The notes under the pieces: model-generated | What the model was told of the DNA's origin: nothing | What the model saw: only the letters and a program-made list of their open reading frames with translations | Database searches by the model: none | Translations under genes and position numbers: made by a program | Assembly: GCA_937943045.1 (NCBI GenBank) | Contig: CALEBN010000055.1 | Span: 1 to 58,638, forward strand | Source: an uncultured Collinsella sp. | GTDB taxonomy: Bacteria; Actinomycetota; Coriobacteriia; Coriobacteriales; Coriobacteriaceae | DNA length: 58,638 bases | Reading direction: 5' to 3' | Shown: piece by piece, positions 40,599-48,830 of the stretch | Layout of the letters: every line of letters begins with the position of its first letter | Position numbering within the stretch: the stretch's first letter is position 1

Positions 40599-42179
40599 TT
40601 AGGCGCCGTATGGGTTGCGGTCGCGTTCGATGCGTTGGCGGATGTGGGCGTACTCGACAATCAGCAGCACCAGCAGCAGGGCCATGATAGCCAGGTAACT
40701 CACGACGGCGCCCATCAGGCCCAGCAGGTTGATCAGGATCACCGGGAGCACCACGCTCACGGCAAAGCAGATGAGGTAAATCTTGGTGACGTCGCCGGCG
40801 TGGCGCAGCACCGTGATAATGGCGTAGATAAAATCGATGGCCGCGGTTACGCCGCCGGCGACGACCATCAGCAGCGCCAATGTGCGGTAGCGCTCAAAGC
40901 TGAGGCCGTACATAAAGCTCATGATGGGGATGCCAGGGCCTTCCATAAACGCGGCGCATGCGCCGGTGATGACCACGATCAGCGCCATGACGGCGACAAT
41001 AATTAAGTCAAAACGGCGGCGTTTGCGCGGGCTCGCCCAAATGCTCGACAGACGCAAAAGCTGCGGTTTATAGACAAATCCAATGCTCAGCAAAATAGCC
41101 TGCGCCGGAAAGAACAGGGCATTAAAGTACAGCTGATATTTGTAGGCCAGCGTGCCTTCCATCACAAACTTGGGCATGCTCTCGATGAGGTTGAACAGGA
41201 ACAGTGCGCCAAAGAGCGGGGCGCACTGGACAAACAGGTGGCCGACCTCGCGCAGACTCACGCGACGCGATTTTTCGGTTTCGAGCAGGGCCAGCGGCGC
41301 GGTGACCAGCACGAGCGAGACGATGGCGGTGACACCCATGGCCATGGCCGCGATGGGCATGCTGCGCGTAAGGAACAGCGCCACGCTAAAGACCGCGATG
41401 ACGCCGACGGAGCGCAGCGTTTGGCTCATGCCGGCCAGGTAGAGTTTATCGGCCTGCTGCAGGCGGCCCTCGTACACGTCCGCCACGCCGTCGATCACCT
41501 TATACAGGTAGACGCCCAGGCCGATCGTTGCCATCTGCGCGTCGTAGCCGCGGGCACTGCTGTATGCAAGGCCGCAGGCCAGCGCGAATGCTCCGCAAAG
41601 CCAGCGGTTGAGCTGGTAGGAGGCAAAGGACGCCTTCTCGTCGATGTCCGAGACCTGAAAATTGCGCACGCCGTAGTTGCACGCGATCATGATGAGCGTG
41701 CCGGTGACAAACGCAATGGAGAACTTGCCGGCTTCCTCGGCGCCCACGAGCTGCGTGGACACGATGGTGAGCAGAGGAAACGCCATGCCCCATACGGCGG
41801 TGCCCAGGGTATTCCAAAGGTAGTCGCGACGGGTGGCATGATCTTCGTACTCGGCTTCTTGCGTGGAGAAGCCGCCGCCGTAGACGGCTCCGAGCAGGCG
41901 GTTCCACCAGGCATTGACCATGCGGTGGATGGGGCCGGGCTGGCGATCGCGCTCGCGGCGACGGCGTGTGGCCTGGTTGCTGTCGGGACCGCCGGCGTTG
42001 CGCTGGCTCAGCTCCTGGATGCGTGCGAGCTCCTCGGCCGTGTGGGAGGCAGGGAAGAGGCCGTTCTCGATGCGTCCGCCTTGGGCCTTTGCAGTGTCGC
42101 TGCTCGCTACGGCGGGGTCGGCGACGCCATTGCGGCGGGCGATGGCGCGGCGAATATTATCGAGAGGCGAGATGCTCAA
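40599..42179 (-). CDS. Flippase-like membrane protein (MOP superfamily, polysaccharide transport type)
   Basis: 526 aa from a TTG codon (SISPLDNIRRAIARR) with AGAAAGGA upstream; a GTG 13 codons earlier lacks a site. A soluble N-terminal ~120 residues (Arg-rich, RRRRERDRQPG) precede about twelve membrane segments. The membrane part begins RRDYLWNTLGTAVWGMAFPLLTIVSTQLVGAEEAG, the usual opening of Wzx/RfbX-like flippases, and has GVYLYKVIDGVADVYEGRLQQ after it. Likely moves lipid-linked sugars across the membrane. No glycosyltransferases flank it here. Confidence 0.78.
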   Translation of the reverse strand: MSISPLDNIRRAIARRNGVADPAVASSDTAKAQGGRIENGLFPASHTAEELARIQELSQRNAGGPDSNQATRRRRERDRQPGPIHRMVNAWWNRLLGAVYGGGFSTQEAEYEDHATRRDYLWNTLGTAVWGMAFPLLTIVSTQLVGAEEAGKFSIAFVTGTLIMIACNYGVRNFQVSDIDEKASFASYQLNRWLCGAFALACGLAYSSARGYDAQMATIGLGVYLYKVIDGVADVYEGRLQQADKLYLAGMSQTLRSVGVIAVFSVALFLTRSMPIAAMAMGVTAIVSLVLVTAPLALLETEKSRRVSLREVGHLFVQCAPLFGALFLFNLIESMPKFVMEGTLAYKYQLYFNALFFPAQAILLSIGFVYKPQLLRLSSIWASPRKRRRFDLIIVAVMALIVVITGACAAFMEGPGIPIMSFMYGLSFERYRTLALLMVVAGGVTAAIDFIYAIITVLRHAGDVTKIYLICFAVSVVLPVILINLLGLMGAVVSYLAIMALLLVLLIVEYAHIRQRIERDRNPYGA

Positions 42180-42281
42180 GGCGGAGTCCTTTCTATTGCT
42201 GCGCTCTAGTATAGACACGACGGCGTTTGCTCGTGTTTTTGAACAGGTTGTTCAATATTGTAGGCGGTGCCATTCAGTAGT

Positions 42282-42412
42282 CGGCACTTAGGGACGCTCC
42301 TTATGTGCCGACACTTTGGGAATGTCCCTAAGTGCCGGCATCTGGGGACACTCCTTGGTTGTTGCCTGTTCAAGAGTGTCCTCAACGACTAGTCGTTTAA
42401 GAACGTCCCAAT
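42282..42412. repeat. Cluster of family B palindromes
   Basis: Three units in a row: CGGCACTTAGGGAC / GTCCCTAAGTGCCG (42282-42295 / 42324-42337), GGACACTC / GAGTGTCC (42346-42353 / 42374-42381), and the self-complementary AACGACTAGTCGTT (42384-42397) followed by TAAGAACGTCCC. The last part matches the loop and right arm at 117-141. It lies upstream of pckA. Confidence 0.7.
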
Positions 42413-42557
42413 GTCTAGGCCGCTTGCCTGCGATTTTTGACCGTTGGGCGGGCGCTTCGCCGTTGCCGCAAAAACGTTTTTGCATATCGGGTACAACGGG
42501 CTTTACGTGAGTAAAGTGCGCGCCGCGTCCACGTGTCGCGTTTTTAAAGGAGGCCCC

Positions 42558-44228
42558 ATGCCTGGTGTTACCCCTGCAGAAGTTCTGTCCAACTTTGGCA
42601 TTACGCTGGTCGAAGACCCCGCCGAGAACCAGCCCCGTCTGCTGGTCGATCTACCCGCCGCGGAGCTCGTCGAGCACGCTATCCGCCGCGAAGAAGGTCG
42701 CATGGCATCCAACGGCGCGCTGGTGATCGAGACGGGGGAGCGCACCGGCCGTTCCCCCAATGACCGCTTTATCGTCGACACCCCCGATGTTCACGACAAG
42801 ATCGCCTGGGGCGCCGTCAACCGCCCTTTTTCGATCGAGAGCTACGAGACCATCAAGGCCGGTATTGTCGACTACCTCAACGAGCGCGACGTGTTCGTCA
42901 CCCGCGGCATGGCCGGCACCGACCGCAACCATACGCGTCGCCTGCTCGTCGCCTGCGAGCGTGCCAGCCAGGCGCTGTTCATTAAGCAAATGCTCGCCCG
43001 TCCGCTCGCCCGCGAAATTGCGCGCACCGGCGAGCCGGACTTCTGCGTGCTCGCCGCGCCGGGCTACCAGTGCGATCCCGCCATTAAGGGCCTCAACTCC
43101 AGCGCCGCCGTGGTCATTAACTTCCAGGAGCGCGTGATTCTGGTTGCCGGCACCGGTTACTCCGGCGAAATCAAAAAGTCCATCTTCAGCGTCATGAATT
43201 ACCTACTGCCCGTCGAGGACGACGTGCTACCCATGCACTGCTCGGCCAGCATGGATCCCGTCACGCACGAGACGGCCGTGTTCTTTGGCCTTTCCGGCAC
43301 GGGCAAGACCACGCTTTCGGCCAACCCCACGCGCCTGCTGATCGGCGACGACGAGCACGGCTGGTCCGACATGGGCATCTTCAACATCGAGGGAGGCTGC
43401 TATGCCAAGTGCGAGGGCCTGGACGCGTTCCATGAGCCCGAGATCTTCAACGCCGTCCGCTTTGGCGCCATCTGCGAAAACGTGGTGCTCGATGAGAATC
43501 GCAAGCCTAACTATGATGATGTCTCGATCACGCACAATACGCGCGTGGCCTATCCTGTCGAGCACATTCCCAACGCGTGGACCAAGGGCATGGGCACCAC
43601 CCCGAGCGTTGTGCTGTTTTTGACCTGTGATGCCTTTGGCGTGCTGCCGCCCATCTCGCGCCTGACGGCCGACGCCGCCATGTATCACTTTGTGACGGGC
43701 TTTACGGCCAAGATCCCCGGCACCGAGGTCGGCGTCACCGAGCCCACGCCCACGTTCTCCTCGCTGTTTGGCGAGCCGTTTATGCCGCTCGATCCCATGG
43801 TCTATGCCAAGATGCTCGGCGAGCGTATCGCCGACGGTCGCACCCGCGTCTATCTGGTCAACACCGGCTGGATTGGCGGCGGTTATGGCGTGGGCCATCG
43901 CATCGAGCTTGCCTACACGCGCGCCCTGGTGGCCCGCGCCCTCGACGGTACCATCGAGGACAGCGAGTTCGTGCACGACGACATCTTTAACGTCGACATT
44001 CCCACCACGTGCCATGGCGTGCCCGACGGCATTCTGGTGCCGCGCCAGTACTGGCAGAGCACCGCTCGCTACGACGAGGCCGCGCACAACCTGGCCGTGA
44101 TGTTCGAGGAGAACTTCGAGAAGAAGTACTCGCACCTGCCCGAGTCCGTCAAGGCCGCCGGTCCGCACGCTCAGGTGCACGCCGACGCCCGTCATCGCGG
44201 ACGCGGCCTACTGGGGCTCCGCCACTAG
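42558..44228 (+). CDS. pckA: Phosphoenolpyruvate carboxykinase (ATP)
   Basis: 556 aa. ATG preceded by AAAGGAGG. Interconverts oxaloacetate and PEP with ATP/ADP; in fermentative anaerobes it often runs toward oxaloacetate, conserving ATP. Landmarks are ERTGRSPNDRF, GTGYSGEIKKSIF, the P-loop FFGLSGTGKTTLSA, GDDEHGWSD and NTGWIGGGYGVG. The homologous part ends near ESVKAAGPHA; the last ~17 residues (QVHADARHRGRGLLGLRH) look like read-through of non-coding sequence, possibly after loss of the normal stop. Confidence 0.96.
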   Translation: MPGVTPAEVLSNFGITLVEDPAENQPRLLVDLPAAELVEHAIRREEGRMASNGALVIETGERTGRSPNDRFIVDTPDVHDKIAWGAVNRPFSIESYETIKAGIVDYLNERDVFVTRGMAGTDRNHTRRLLVACERASQALFIKQMLARPLAREIARTGEPDFCVLAAPGYQCDPAIKGLNSSAAVVINFQERVILVAGTGYSGEIKKSIFSVMNYLLPVEDDVLPMHCSASMDPVTHETAVFFGLSGTGKTTLSANPTRLLIGDDEHGWSDMGIFNIEGGCYAKCEGLDAFHEPEIFNAVRFGAICENVVLDENRKPNYDDVSITHNTRVAYPVEHIPNAWTKGMGTTPSVVLFLTCDAFGVLPPISRLTADAAMYHFVTGFTAKIPGTEVGVTEPTPTFSSLFGEPFMPLDPMVYAKMLGERIADGRTRVYLVNTGWIGGGYGVGHRIELAYTRALVARALDGTIEDSEFVHDDIFNVDIPTTCHGVPDGILVPRQYWQSTARYDEAAHNLAVMFEENFEKKYSHLPESVKAAGPHAQVHADARHRGRGLLGLRH

Positions 44229-44243
44229 CGTCGCCTCAGACCC

Positions 44244-44284
44244 AAAACCACCACAAAGGGGACAGGCACCTTTGTGGTGGTTTT
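44244..44284. repeat. Family C hairpin after pckA
   Basis: Perfect 16-bp arms AAAACCACCACAAAGG and CCTTTGTGGTGGTTTT with loop GGACAGGCA, the reverse complement orientation of the 45202 copy. The T-run makes it a good terminator for pckA. Confidence 0.82.
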
Positions 44285-44311
44285 GCTCGCGCGGATGACT
44301 CAGGTTACAAT
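44283..44311 (+). promoter_or_regulatory. Promoter of the B3/B4-domain gene
   Basis: TTGCTC, 17 bases, TACAAT. The -35 overlaps the end of the pckA terminator hairpin. The transcript would carry a leader of about 138 nt. Confidence 0.55.
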
Positions 44312-44325
44312 ACGCCTGACATATC

Positions 44326-44412
44326 GTCCCCTTCTCCGGATGGGGACAGCGCAAGCGCTCTTGTGGCGGCACCGTAGGACTTTGAAGGTGGCCGTCGTAA
44401 GGGCGCTTTTTG
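44326..44412 (+). promoter_or_regulatory. Structured leader with attenuator-like hairpin
   Basis: Hairpin 1: GTCCCC (44326-44331) / GGGGAC (44342-44347). Hairpin 2: a long imperfect stem from 44354 to 44407 (AGCGCTCTT...AAGGGCGCT) followed by TTTTT, which is terminator-like and lies before the start codon. GGCGGCACCG at about 44366 recalls the T-box GGTGGNACCG element, but no specifier loop was found, so riboswitch identity is open. Confidence 0.4.
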
Positions 44413-44455
44413 TTTGGGTGCCCTCGCTCGGGCGCGAATCGTGAAGGGAGCACGT

Positions 44456-45175
44456 ATGAAGAGCTTTATTGCCGAGGATTCATTTTGGGAGCTGTTTCCT
44501 CAGGCGGCGGTCGGTGTTGTGGTCGTGGAGGGTATGAAGCCCGCGGCCCAGATACCTCAAGAGGATGTGGACGCGATAGCGGCGCTGCTCGACCGTGCCA
44601 ATATCGATGCGGAGCGTCATCTGACCAGCGATACAATCAGCGAGAACGCACCGGTCAAGGCATGGCGCGAGGCCTATCGTCTGTTCAAGACCAAAAAGGG
44701 CGCGCGCTGTTCAATCGAGAACCTGCTCAAGCGCGTGCTCAAGGGCAAGCCGGTGGGCCACATTACGCCCGCGGTGGATATCTATAACACGGTGTCGCTG
44801 TCCTATGCACTGCCCGTGGGAGGCGAGGATCTGCATGCGATTGAGGGGGACCTTCGCTTGAAGGTGACCGACGGCGGGGATGCGTTCCTGCCGCTTGGCG
44901 AGGAAGCGGACGACCCGACGCTGCCCGGCGAGCTCGCCTACATTGACGATGCGGGCGCCGTGTGCCGCTGCTGGAACTGGCGCGACGGCGTTCGAACGGC
45001 TCTATCCGACGATTCGGCCGACGCATTCCTGGCGATTGAGTGCGTAGAGCCCGAGCGAATGGGGGACTGCCAGGCTGCCATCGACCGTCTTGCCGATCTG
45101 CTCGAGCGCTATCTGGGAGCGACGGTTGTCGTTAAGACGCTTGTGACCCGCGACAATCCCCGCGTGGAGCTCTAG
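44456..45175 (+). CDS. B3/B4 tRNA-binding domain protein
   Basis: 239 aa. ATG preceded by GAAGGGAG. The core (REAYRLFKTKKGARCSIENLLKRVLKG and TPAVDIYNTVSLSYALPVGGED) matches the B3/B4 domain of the phenylalanyl-tRNA synthetase beta chain in its stand-alone form. The beta chain uses this fold in editing mischarged tRNA; the free proteins are of uncertain function, possibly trans-editing. The structured leader upstream may control it. A family C hairpin follows. Confidence 0.88.
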   Translation: MKSFIAEDSFWELFPQAAVGVVVVEGMKPAAQIPQEDVDAIAALLDRANIDAERHLTSDTISENAPVKAWREAYRLFKTKKGARCSIENLLKRVLKGKPVGHITPAVDIYNTVSLSYALPVGGEDLHAIEGDLRLKVTDGGDAFLPLGEEADDPTLPGELAYIDDAGAVCRCWNWRDGVRTALSDDSADAFLAIECVEPERMGDCQAAIDRLADLLERYLGATVVVKTLVTRDNPRVEL

Positions 45176-45201
45176 CGGCGCCTAGAACCTATTGATGCCC
45201 C

Positions 45202-45240
45202 AAACCACCACAAAGGTGCCTGTCCCCTTTGTGGTGGTTT
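45202..45240. repeat. Family C hairpin after the B3/B4 gene
   Basis: Perfect 15-bp arms AAACCACCACAAAGG (45202-45216) and CCTTTGTGGTGGTTT (45226-45240), loop TGCCTGTCC, then TT. Terminator-like. Confidence 0.82.
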
Positions 45241-45345
45241 TTATGTTGATGGGTTAACAAATAGGGCGTGCAGGGCTGGCGGTCGTTAAGTACGGCTAAG
45301 ATGTTTACCCGTTAGCATTATGCAAGCGAAAGGCGGTCGTCTCCC

Positions 45346-45795
45346 ATGCAACAGAGCGACGAGACACGTTTCGAGGACTTTGTCGGACTGATCAGCGGAC
45401 TCTACAAGGAGATCCAGCGCATTAAGACATCTGAGGGCGCAAGGCTGGGCCTTAAGGGCTCCGATATCATGTGCCTGTACTATCTTGAGCGCAGCAAGGA
45501 CGGTCTGACTGGTGCCGACCTCGCCCGCATGGCTGGTGTGACCCGCGCTGCCGTCTCGCGCACGCTGGCGCATCTGGAGGAGGGAGGCTACGTCGAGGTT
45601 GACGATTCGGCTGATGCCGCCGTTAAGTATCGCGCCCCGGTTCGCCTGACCACGTTGGGCGGCGAGAGCATGAACGAGGCCGATTGCATTATTCGTGAAG
45701 TGCTCGACACCACCGGCAAGGCCATGGGCGTGGAGCAGCGTGAGCAGATGTATGCATCGCTGCGTACGATTCTCAACACCTTGCGCGAGCTGTAG
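45346..45795 (+). CDS. MarR family transcriptional regulator
   Basis: 149 aa. The winged helix is visible as LGLKGSDIMCLYYLERSKDGLTGADLARMAGVTRAAVSRTLAHLEEGGYVEV, followed by the wing VKYRAPVRLT and a C-terminal dimerisation helix. ATG is preceded by AAGGCGG. It stands 119 bases upstream of the degV gene and may control it. No clear palindromic operator was recognised upstream. Confidence 0.88.
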   Translation: MQQSDETRFEDFVGLISGLYKEIQRIKTSEGARLGLKGSDIMCLYYLERSKDGLTGADLARMAGVTRAAVSRTLAHLEEGGYVEVDDSADAAVKYRAPVRLTTLGGESMNEADCIIREVLDTTGKAMGVEQREQMYASLRTILNTLREL

Positions 45796-45914
45796 GGCCG
45801 CCTGGGCATTTGCTTCCCATTATCAACTGCATCGTCCCGTTTAAGCGCGTATACCGTGCCGGGGCATTGCTGTCAAAATTCCCTGCGCGGGACCTGCGCA
45901 AGAAAGGATTCGCT

Positions 45915-46769
45915 ATGTCCGTCCGCATTATTACCGATTCCGCAAGCGATATGTCGCCGGCCGAGCATCCGGCACTGGCCGTTTTGCCGCTGTCCGTCAC
46001 CTTTGGAACCGATGTGTTCATGGATGGCATCGACATCGATCACCAGCGCTTTTACGAGATGCTCGTGGAGCGCGATGAGCTGCCCAAGACCGGTCAGGTT
46101 AACCCGTACGCGTTTTCGCAGGCTATCGCCGAGGTTCGCGAAGCCGGCGATGAGGCTGTGATTATTACCGTGGGCGCTAAGCTGTCGGGCACCAATCAGA
46201 GCGCCCGTACCGCACTAGCCGAGGCGCCGGGCGGCGATGTGTACGTGGTTGATAGCAACAACGTCACCCTGGGTGAACGCATTCTGGTCGAGTATGCGCT
46301 GCGCTTGGTGGACGAGGGCCGTAGCGCGGCCCAGATCGCGGCGGCGGTCGAGGCCGTGCGCGACCGCGTGGTGGTTATCGGCCTGCTCGAGACGCTGGAG
46401 TACCTGGTGCGCGGCGGTCGCCTGTCTGCTGCTGCCGGCGCCGTGGGTACGCTGCTCAACGTAAAGCCCGTGGTAGCTGCCGAGGACGGTCTGATTGTGC
46501 AGCTGGGAAAGGCGCGCGGTTCCAAGAACGGCCGCAACCTGCTGAACCAAAAGGTCGAAAAGGCGGGCGGCATCGACTTTTCCATGCCGCTGGCGCTCGG
46601 CTATACGGGCCTTTCGGATGCGGTGCTCAAGAAGTATATCGAGGACAGCGCGGCACTGTGGGCTGGCCACACCGAGGGCGAGCTGCCCGTTCACACCATC
46701 GGTGCCACCATCGGTACCCACGTAGGCCCCGGTGCCGTAGCCGTAGCCTTCTTCCAGCCCGCCAACTAA
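45915..46769 (+). CDS. DegV family protein (FakB-like), second paralogue
   Basis: 284 aa. The start ATG follows AGAAAGGA. RIITDSASDMS, PKTGQVNPYAF, ITVGAKLSGTNQSA, the LETLEYLVRGGRLS segment and the end TIGTHVGPGAVAVAFF are canonical for fatty-acid-binding DegV proteins. Compared with the paralogue at 9940 it keeps the LSGT and HVGPG motifs. Expected to bind a fatty acid and hand it to a FakA kinase, which is not in the window. Confidence 0.9.
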   Translation: MSVRIITDSASDMSPAEHPALAVLPLSVTFGTDVFMDGIDIDHQRFYEMLVERDELPKTGQVNPYAFSQAIAEVREAGDEAVIITVGAKLSGTNQSARTALAEAPGGDVYVVDSNNVTLGERILVEYALRLVDEGRSAAQIAAAVEAVRDRVVVIGLLETLEYLVRGGRLSAAAGAVGTLLNVKPVVAAEDGLIVQLGKARGSKNGRNLLNQKVEKAGGIDFSMPLALGYTGLSDAVLKKYIEDSAALWAGHTEGELPVHTIGATIGTHVGPGAVAVAFFQPAN

Positions 46770-46782
46770 CCAACCTGCCAAC

Positions 46783-46872
46783 AAATGATCCCTTGGGGAC
46801 GGAGGAAAACGGATCATCGACCGCACGGAGGCCGCGAATGATCCGTTTTCCTCCGTCCCCAAGGGATCATTT
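46783..46872. repeat. Palindromic repeat, family D (GGGGACGGAGGAAAACGGATC)
   Basis: Perfect 35-bp arms at 46783-46817 and 46838-46872 with a 20-nt loop; core GGGGACGGAGGAAAACGG. A related single-hairpin copy lies at 53864-53902. It lies between the degV and MGMT-like genes. Confidence 0.82.
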
Positions 46873-46906
46873 CTTTATGCTGTTAATGCGGAGAAGGGAG
46901 CGAGCG

Positions 46907-47227
46907 ATGGCGTCTGAGGGCTTTTTTGAACGGGTGTACGAGGTGATCGAGCAGATCCCCGAGGGGATGGTCGCCACGTACGGTCAGGTGGCGCTGCTCG
47001 CCGGTCGCGCGCGAAGTGCGCGGTACGTGGGGTATGCCCTGCACAGCAATCCGCGCCCCGGCGAGATTCCCTGCCATCGCGTGGTGTTTGCCGACGGGCG
47101 CATATGCGAGGGTTTTGCTTTTGGCGGTCCCGATGCTCAGCGCGAGCTCTTAATGGGGGAGGGCGTGGCGTTTACCGATTCCATGCACGTCGACTTGGCC
47201 GCCTGTCGCTGGCCAGCAGGGTTCTAG
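46907..47227 (+). CDS. MGMT family protein (alkyltransferase-like, catalytic Cys kept)
   Basis: 106 aa. ATG preceded by GAGAAGGGAG. The C-terminal domain of O6-alkylguanine-DNA alkyltransferase is present: GMVATYGQVALLAGRARSARYVG, then GEIPCHRVVFADG with the acceptor Cys in PCHR. The N-terminal MGMT domain is absent, as in the short ATL-like group, but those usually have Trp in place of Cys. It may repair or flag alkylated guanine in DNA. Confidence 0.88.
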   Translation: MASEGFFERVYEVIEQIPEGMVATYGQVALLAGRARSARYVGYALHSNPRPGEIPCHRVVFADGRICEGFAFGGPDAQRELLMGEGVAFTDSMHVDLAACRWPAGF

Positions 47228-47243
47228 CGGCTCTACTGTGGCC

Positions 47244-47284
47244 AAAACCGCCACAAAGGTGCCTGTCCCCTTTGCGGCGGTTTT
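47244..47284. repeat. Family C hairpin, variant arms
   Basis: AAAACCGCCACAAAGG (47244-47259) and CCTTTGCGGCGGTTTT (47269-47284) with loop TGCCTGTCC. Relative to the other copies one stem pair has changed on both sides (A-T to G-C), a sign that the stem is maintained, and one further change is uncompensated. Terminates the MGMT-like gene. Confidence 0.78.
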
Positions 47285-47376
47285 CCGTTGTAGGTTTACC
47301 GGGGCTAACTTATGGAGAAGCTATGGCGGCTCATATTGATGCTGCAAAGTAAACCACGGTGAACTATATTTTATTC

Positions 47377-47516
47377 AACAACGGAGCGGGCAATAGGCGA
47401 TGAAAAAGCCTGCCCTGTTGAGTTTGATTCGCATCCCTCCCCTCTGTGCGATTCAACGGTGTACTTCGGGAACGGGCCCGCTGGCAACTGACTGCCGGCG
47501 GGCCCGTTCCCGTTTG
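47377..47516 (+). ncRNA. Candidate small structured RNA, unassigned
   Basis: A TATATT hexamer at 47365-47370 precedes a short stem region (GGGCAATAGGC...GCCTGCCC, 47387-47416). The region closes with a perfect 15-bp hairpin (CGGGAACGGGCCCGC, 47467-47481 / 47498-47512) followed by TTTGT. Leaderless small transcript, 5' leader relic or plain terminator are all possible. No Rfam family was recognised. Confidence 0.3.
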
Positions 47517-47567
47517 TCGGGGGAGTGCGATGGGCGGAGCCGAACCGGTCGGGCACCAAAAAAAGGC

Positions 47568-47589
47568 GGACGCCGTAGCGCCCGCCCTA
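47568..47589 (-). terminator. Terminator of trpS
   Basis: On the minus strand a GGCGGGCGC / GGCGTCCGCC stem is followed by TTTTTTTGG, 30 bases past the trpS stop. Confidence 0.7.
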
Positions 47590-47621
47590 TAGCAATCGAA
47601 AGTTCAAGCCAGCAGGTCGGT

Positions 47622-48671
47622 CTAGTACACCATGCCCATGGCGTCCCGAACCTCGGCCAGGGTCTGCTCGGCGATCTCGTTGGCGCGACGGTTGCCCTCG
47701 TGCAGCACGTCCTTCACGTAGTCCAGATCGTTCTCGTAGCGCTGACGACGCTCGCGGATCGGCGCGAAGTACTCGTTGACGGCCTCGGTCACGTACTTCT
47801 TGAGCTGGCCGGAGCCGCCCATGCCAATCTCCTCGGCAATCTCGACCTCGGAACGGCCGGTGCAGATCGCGGCGGTCGAAAGCAGGCCGGAAACGCCGGG
47901 GCGGTTCTCGGGATCAAACGTGATCATGCGCTCGGAGTCGGTCTGGCTCTTCTTGATGCGCTTGGCCGTCTCCTCGGCGGTCATCGAGATGTTGATGGCG
48001 TTGCCGTAGCTCTTGCTCATCTTGCGACCGTCCAGGCCGGGCAGCAGCGGGGTCTCGGACAGCAGCGCGTCGACCTCGGGGAACACCTTGCCGTAGCGGT
48101 TGTTAAAGCGGCGGGCGATGGTGCGGGTGAGCTCGATGTGCGGCAGCTGGTCGCGGCCGACGGGCACCACATTGCCCTTGCAGAACAGGATGTCGCAGGC
48201 CTGGTGCACCGGGTAGGTGAGCAAAAGGCCGGTGAGCTCGTGGCCCGAGGCCTCCATCTCGGCCTTAACCGTGGGGTTGCGCGCCAGCTCGGCCTCGGAC
48301 ACCAGCGACAGGAACGGCAGCATGAGCTGGTTTGCGGCGGGCACGGCGGAGTGCGCGTAGATCATGGTCTTGTCGGGGTCGATACCGCAGGCAAGGTAGT
48401 CCATGACCATGTTGTACACGTTGTCCTGGATATGCTCGGTGGTGTCGCGGTCGGTGATGACCTGGTAGTCGGCGATGAGCACGTTGGTCTTGGCGCCCAT
48501 GTTCTGCAGTTCAACACGGCCCTTGAGGGTGCCGAAGTAATGACCCAGGTGCAGGCGCCCGGTGGGGCGGTCACCGGTAAGCATGGTGAACTTCTCGGGT
48601 GTCTTGGCCAGGCCCTCGCGAATGGCGTTGCTCTTTTGCAGCGCGACTTCGTAGCTGTTCTCGTTTGGCAT
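47622..48671 (-). CDS. trpS: Tryptophanyl-tRNA synthetase
   Basis: 349 aa. The start ATG (MPNENSYEVALQ) follows TTAGGAG; the frame extends 48 codons upstream without a site. Class I motifs are TGDRPTGRLHLGHY (HIGH) and GRKMSKSYGN (KMSKS). The DYQVITDRD and CDILFCKGNVVPVGRDQ segments are typical of bacterial TrpRS. Charges tRNA-Trp. No T-box was recognised upstream. Confidence 0.95.
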   Translation of the reverse strand: MPNENSYEVALQKSNAIREGLAKTPEKFTMLTGDRPTGRLHLGHYFGTLKGRVELQNMGAKTNVLIADYQVITDRDTTEHIQDNVYNMVMDYLACGIDPDKTMIYAHSAVPAANQLMLPFLSLVSEAELARNPTVKAEMEASGHELTGLLLTYPVHQACDILFCKGNVVPVGRDQLPHIELTRTIARRFNNRYGKVFPEVDALLSETPLLPGLDGRKMSKSYGNAINISMTAEETAKRIKKSQTDSERMITFDPENRPGVSGLLSTAAICTGRSEVEIAEEIGMGGSGQLKKYVTEAVNEYFAPIRERRQRYENDLDYVKDVLHEGNRRANEIAEQTLAEVRDAMGMVY

Positions 48672-48830
48672 GATTGCTCCTAACGTATATTCATGGGTCA
48701 AGATGATAACGCGTTTATTGAAGGGGCGGGTCGTAAGTAGGCGAGGGGCGGGAGAGGGGCGGCTTGTGCGATGGGTGCGGCGCGGCTGCGCTTGGCCAGC
48801 GGCGCCTGGGCGCACCCTCGGCAGCTTATC

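Noticed and set aside
42180..42218. GTG start 13 codons upstream for the flippase-like gene
   Set aside because: No ribosome site; the TTG at 42179 has AGAAAGGA at correct spacing.
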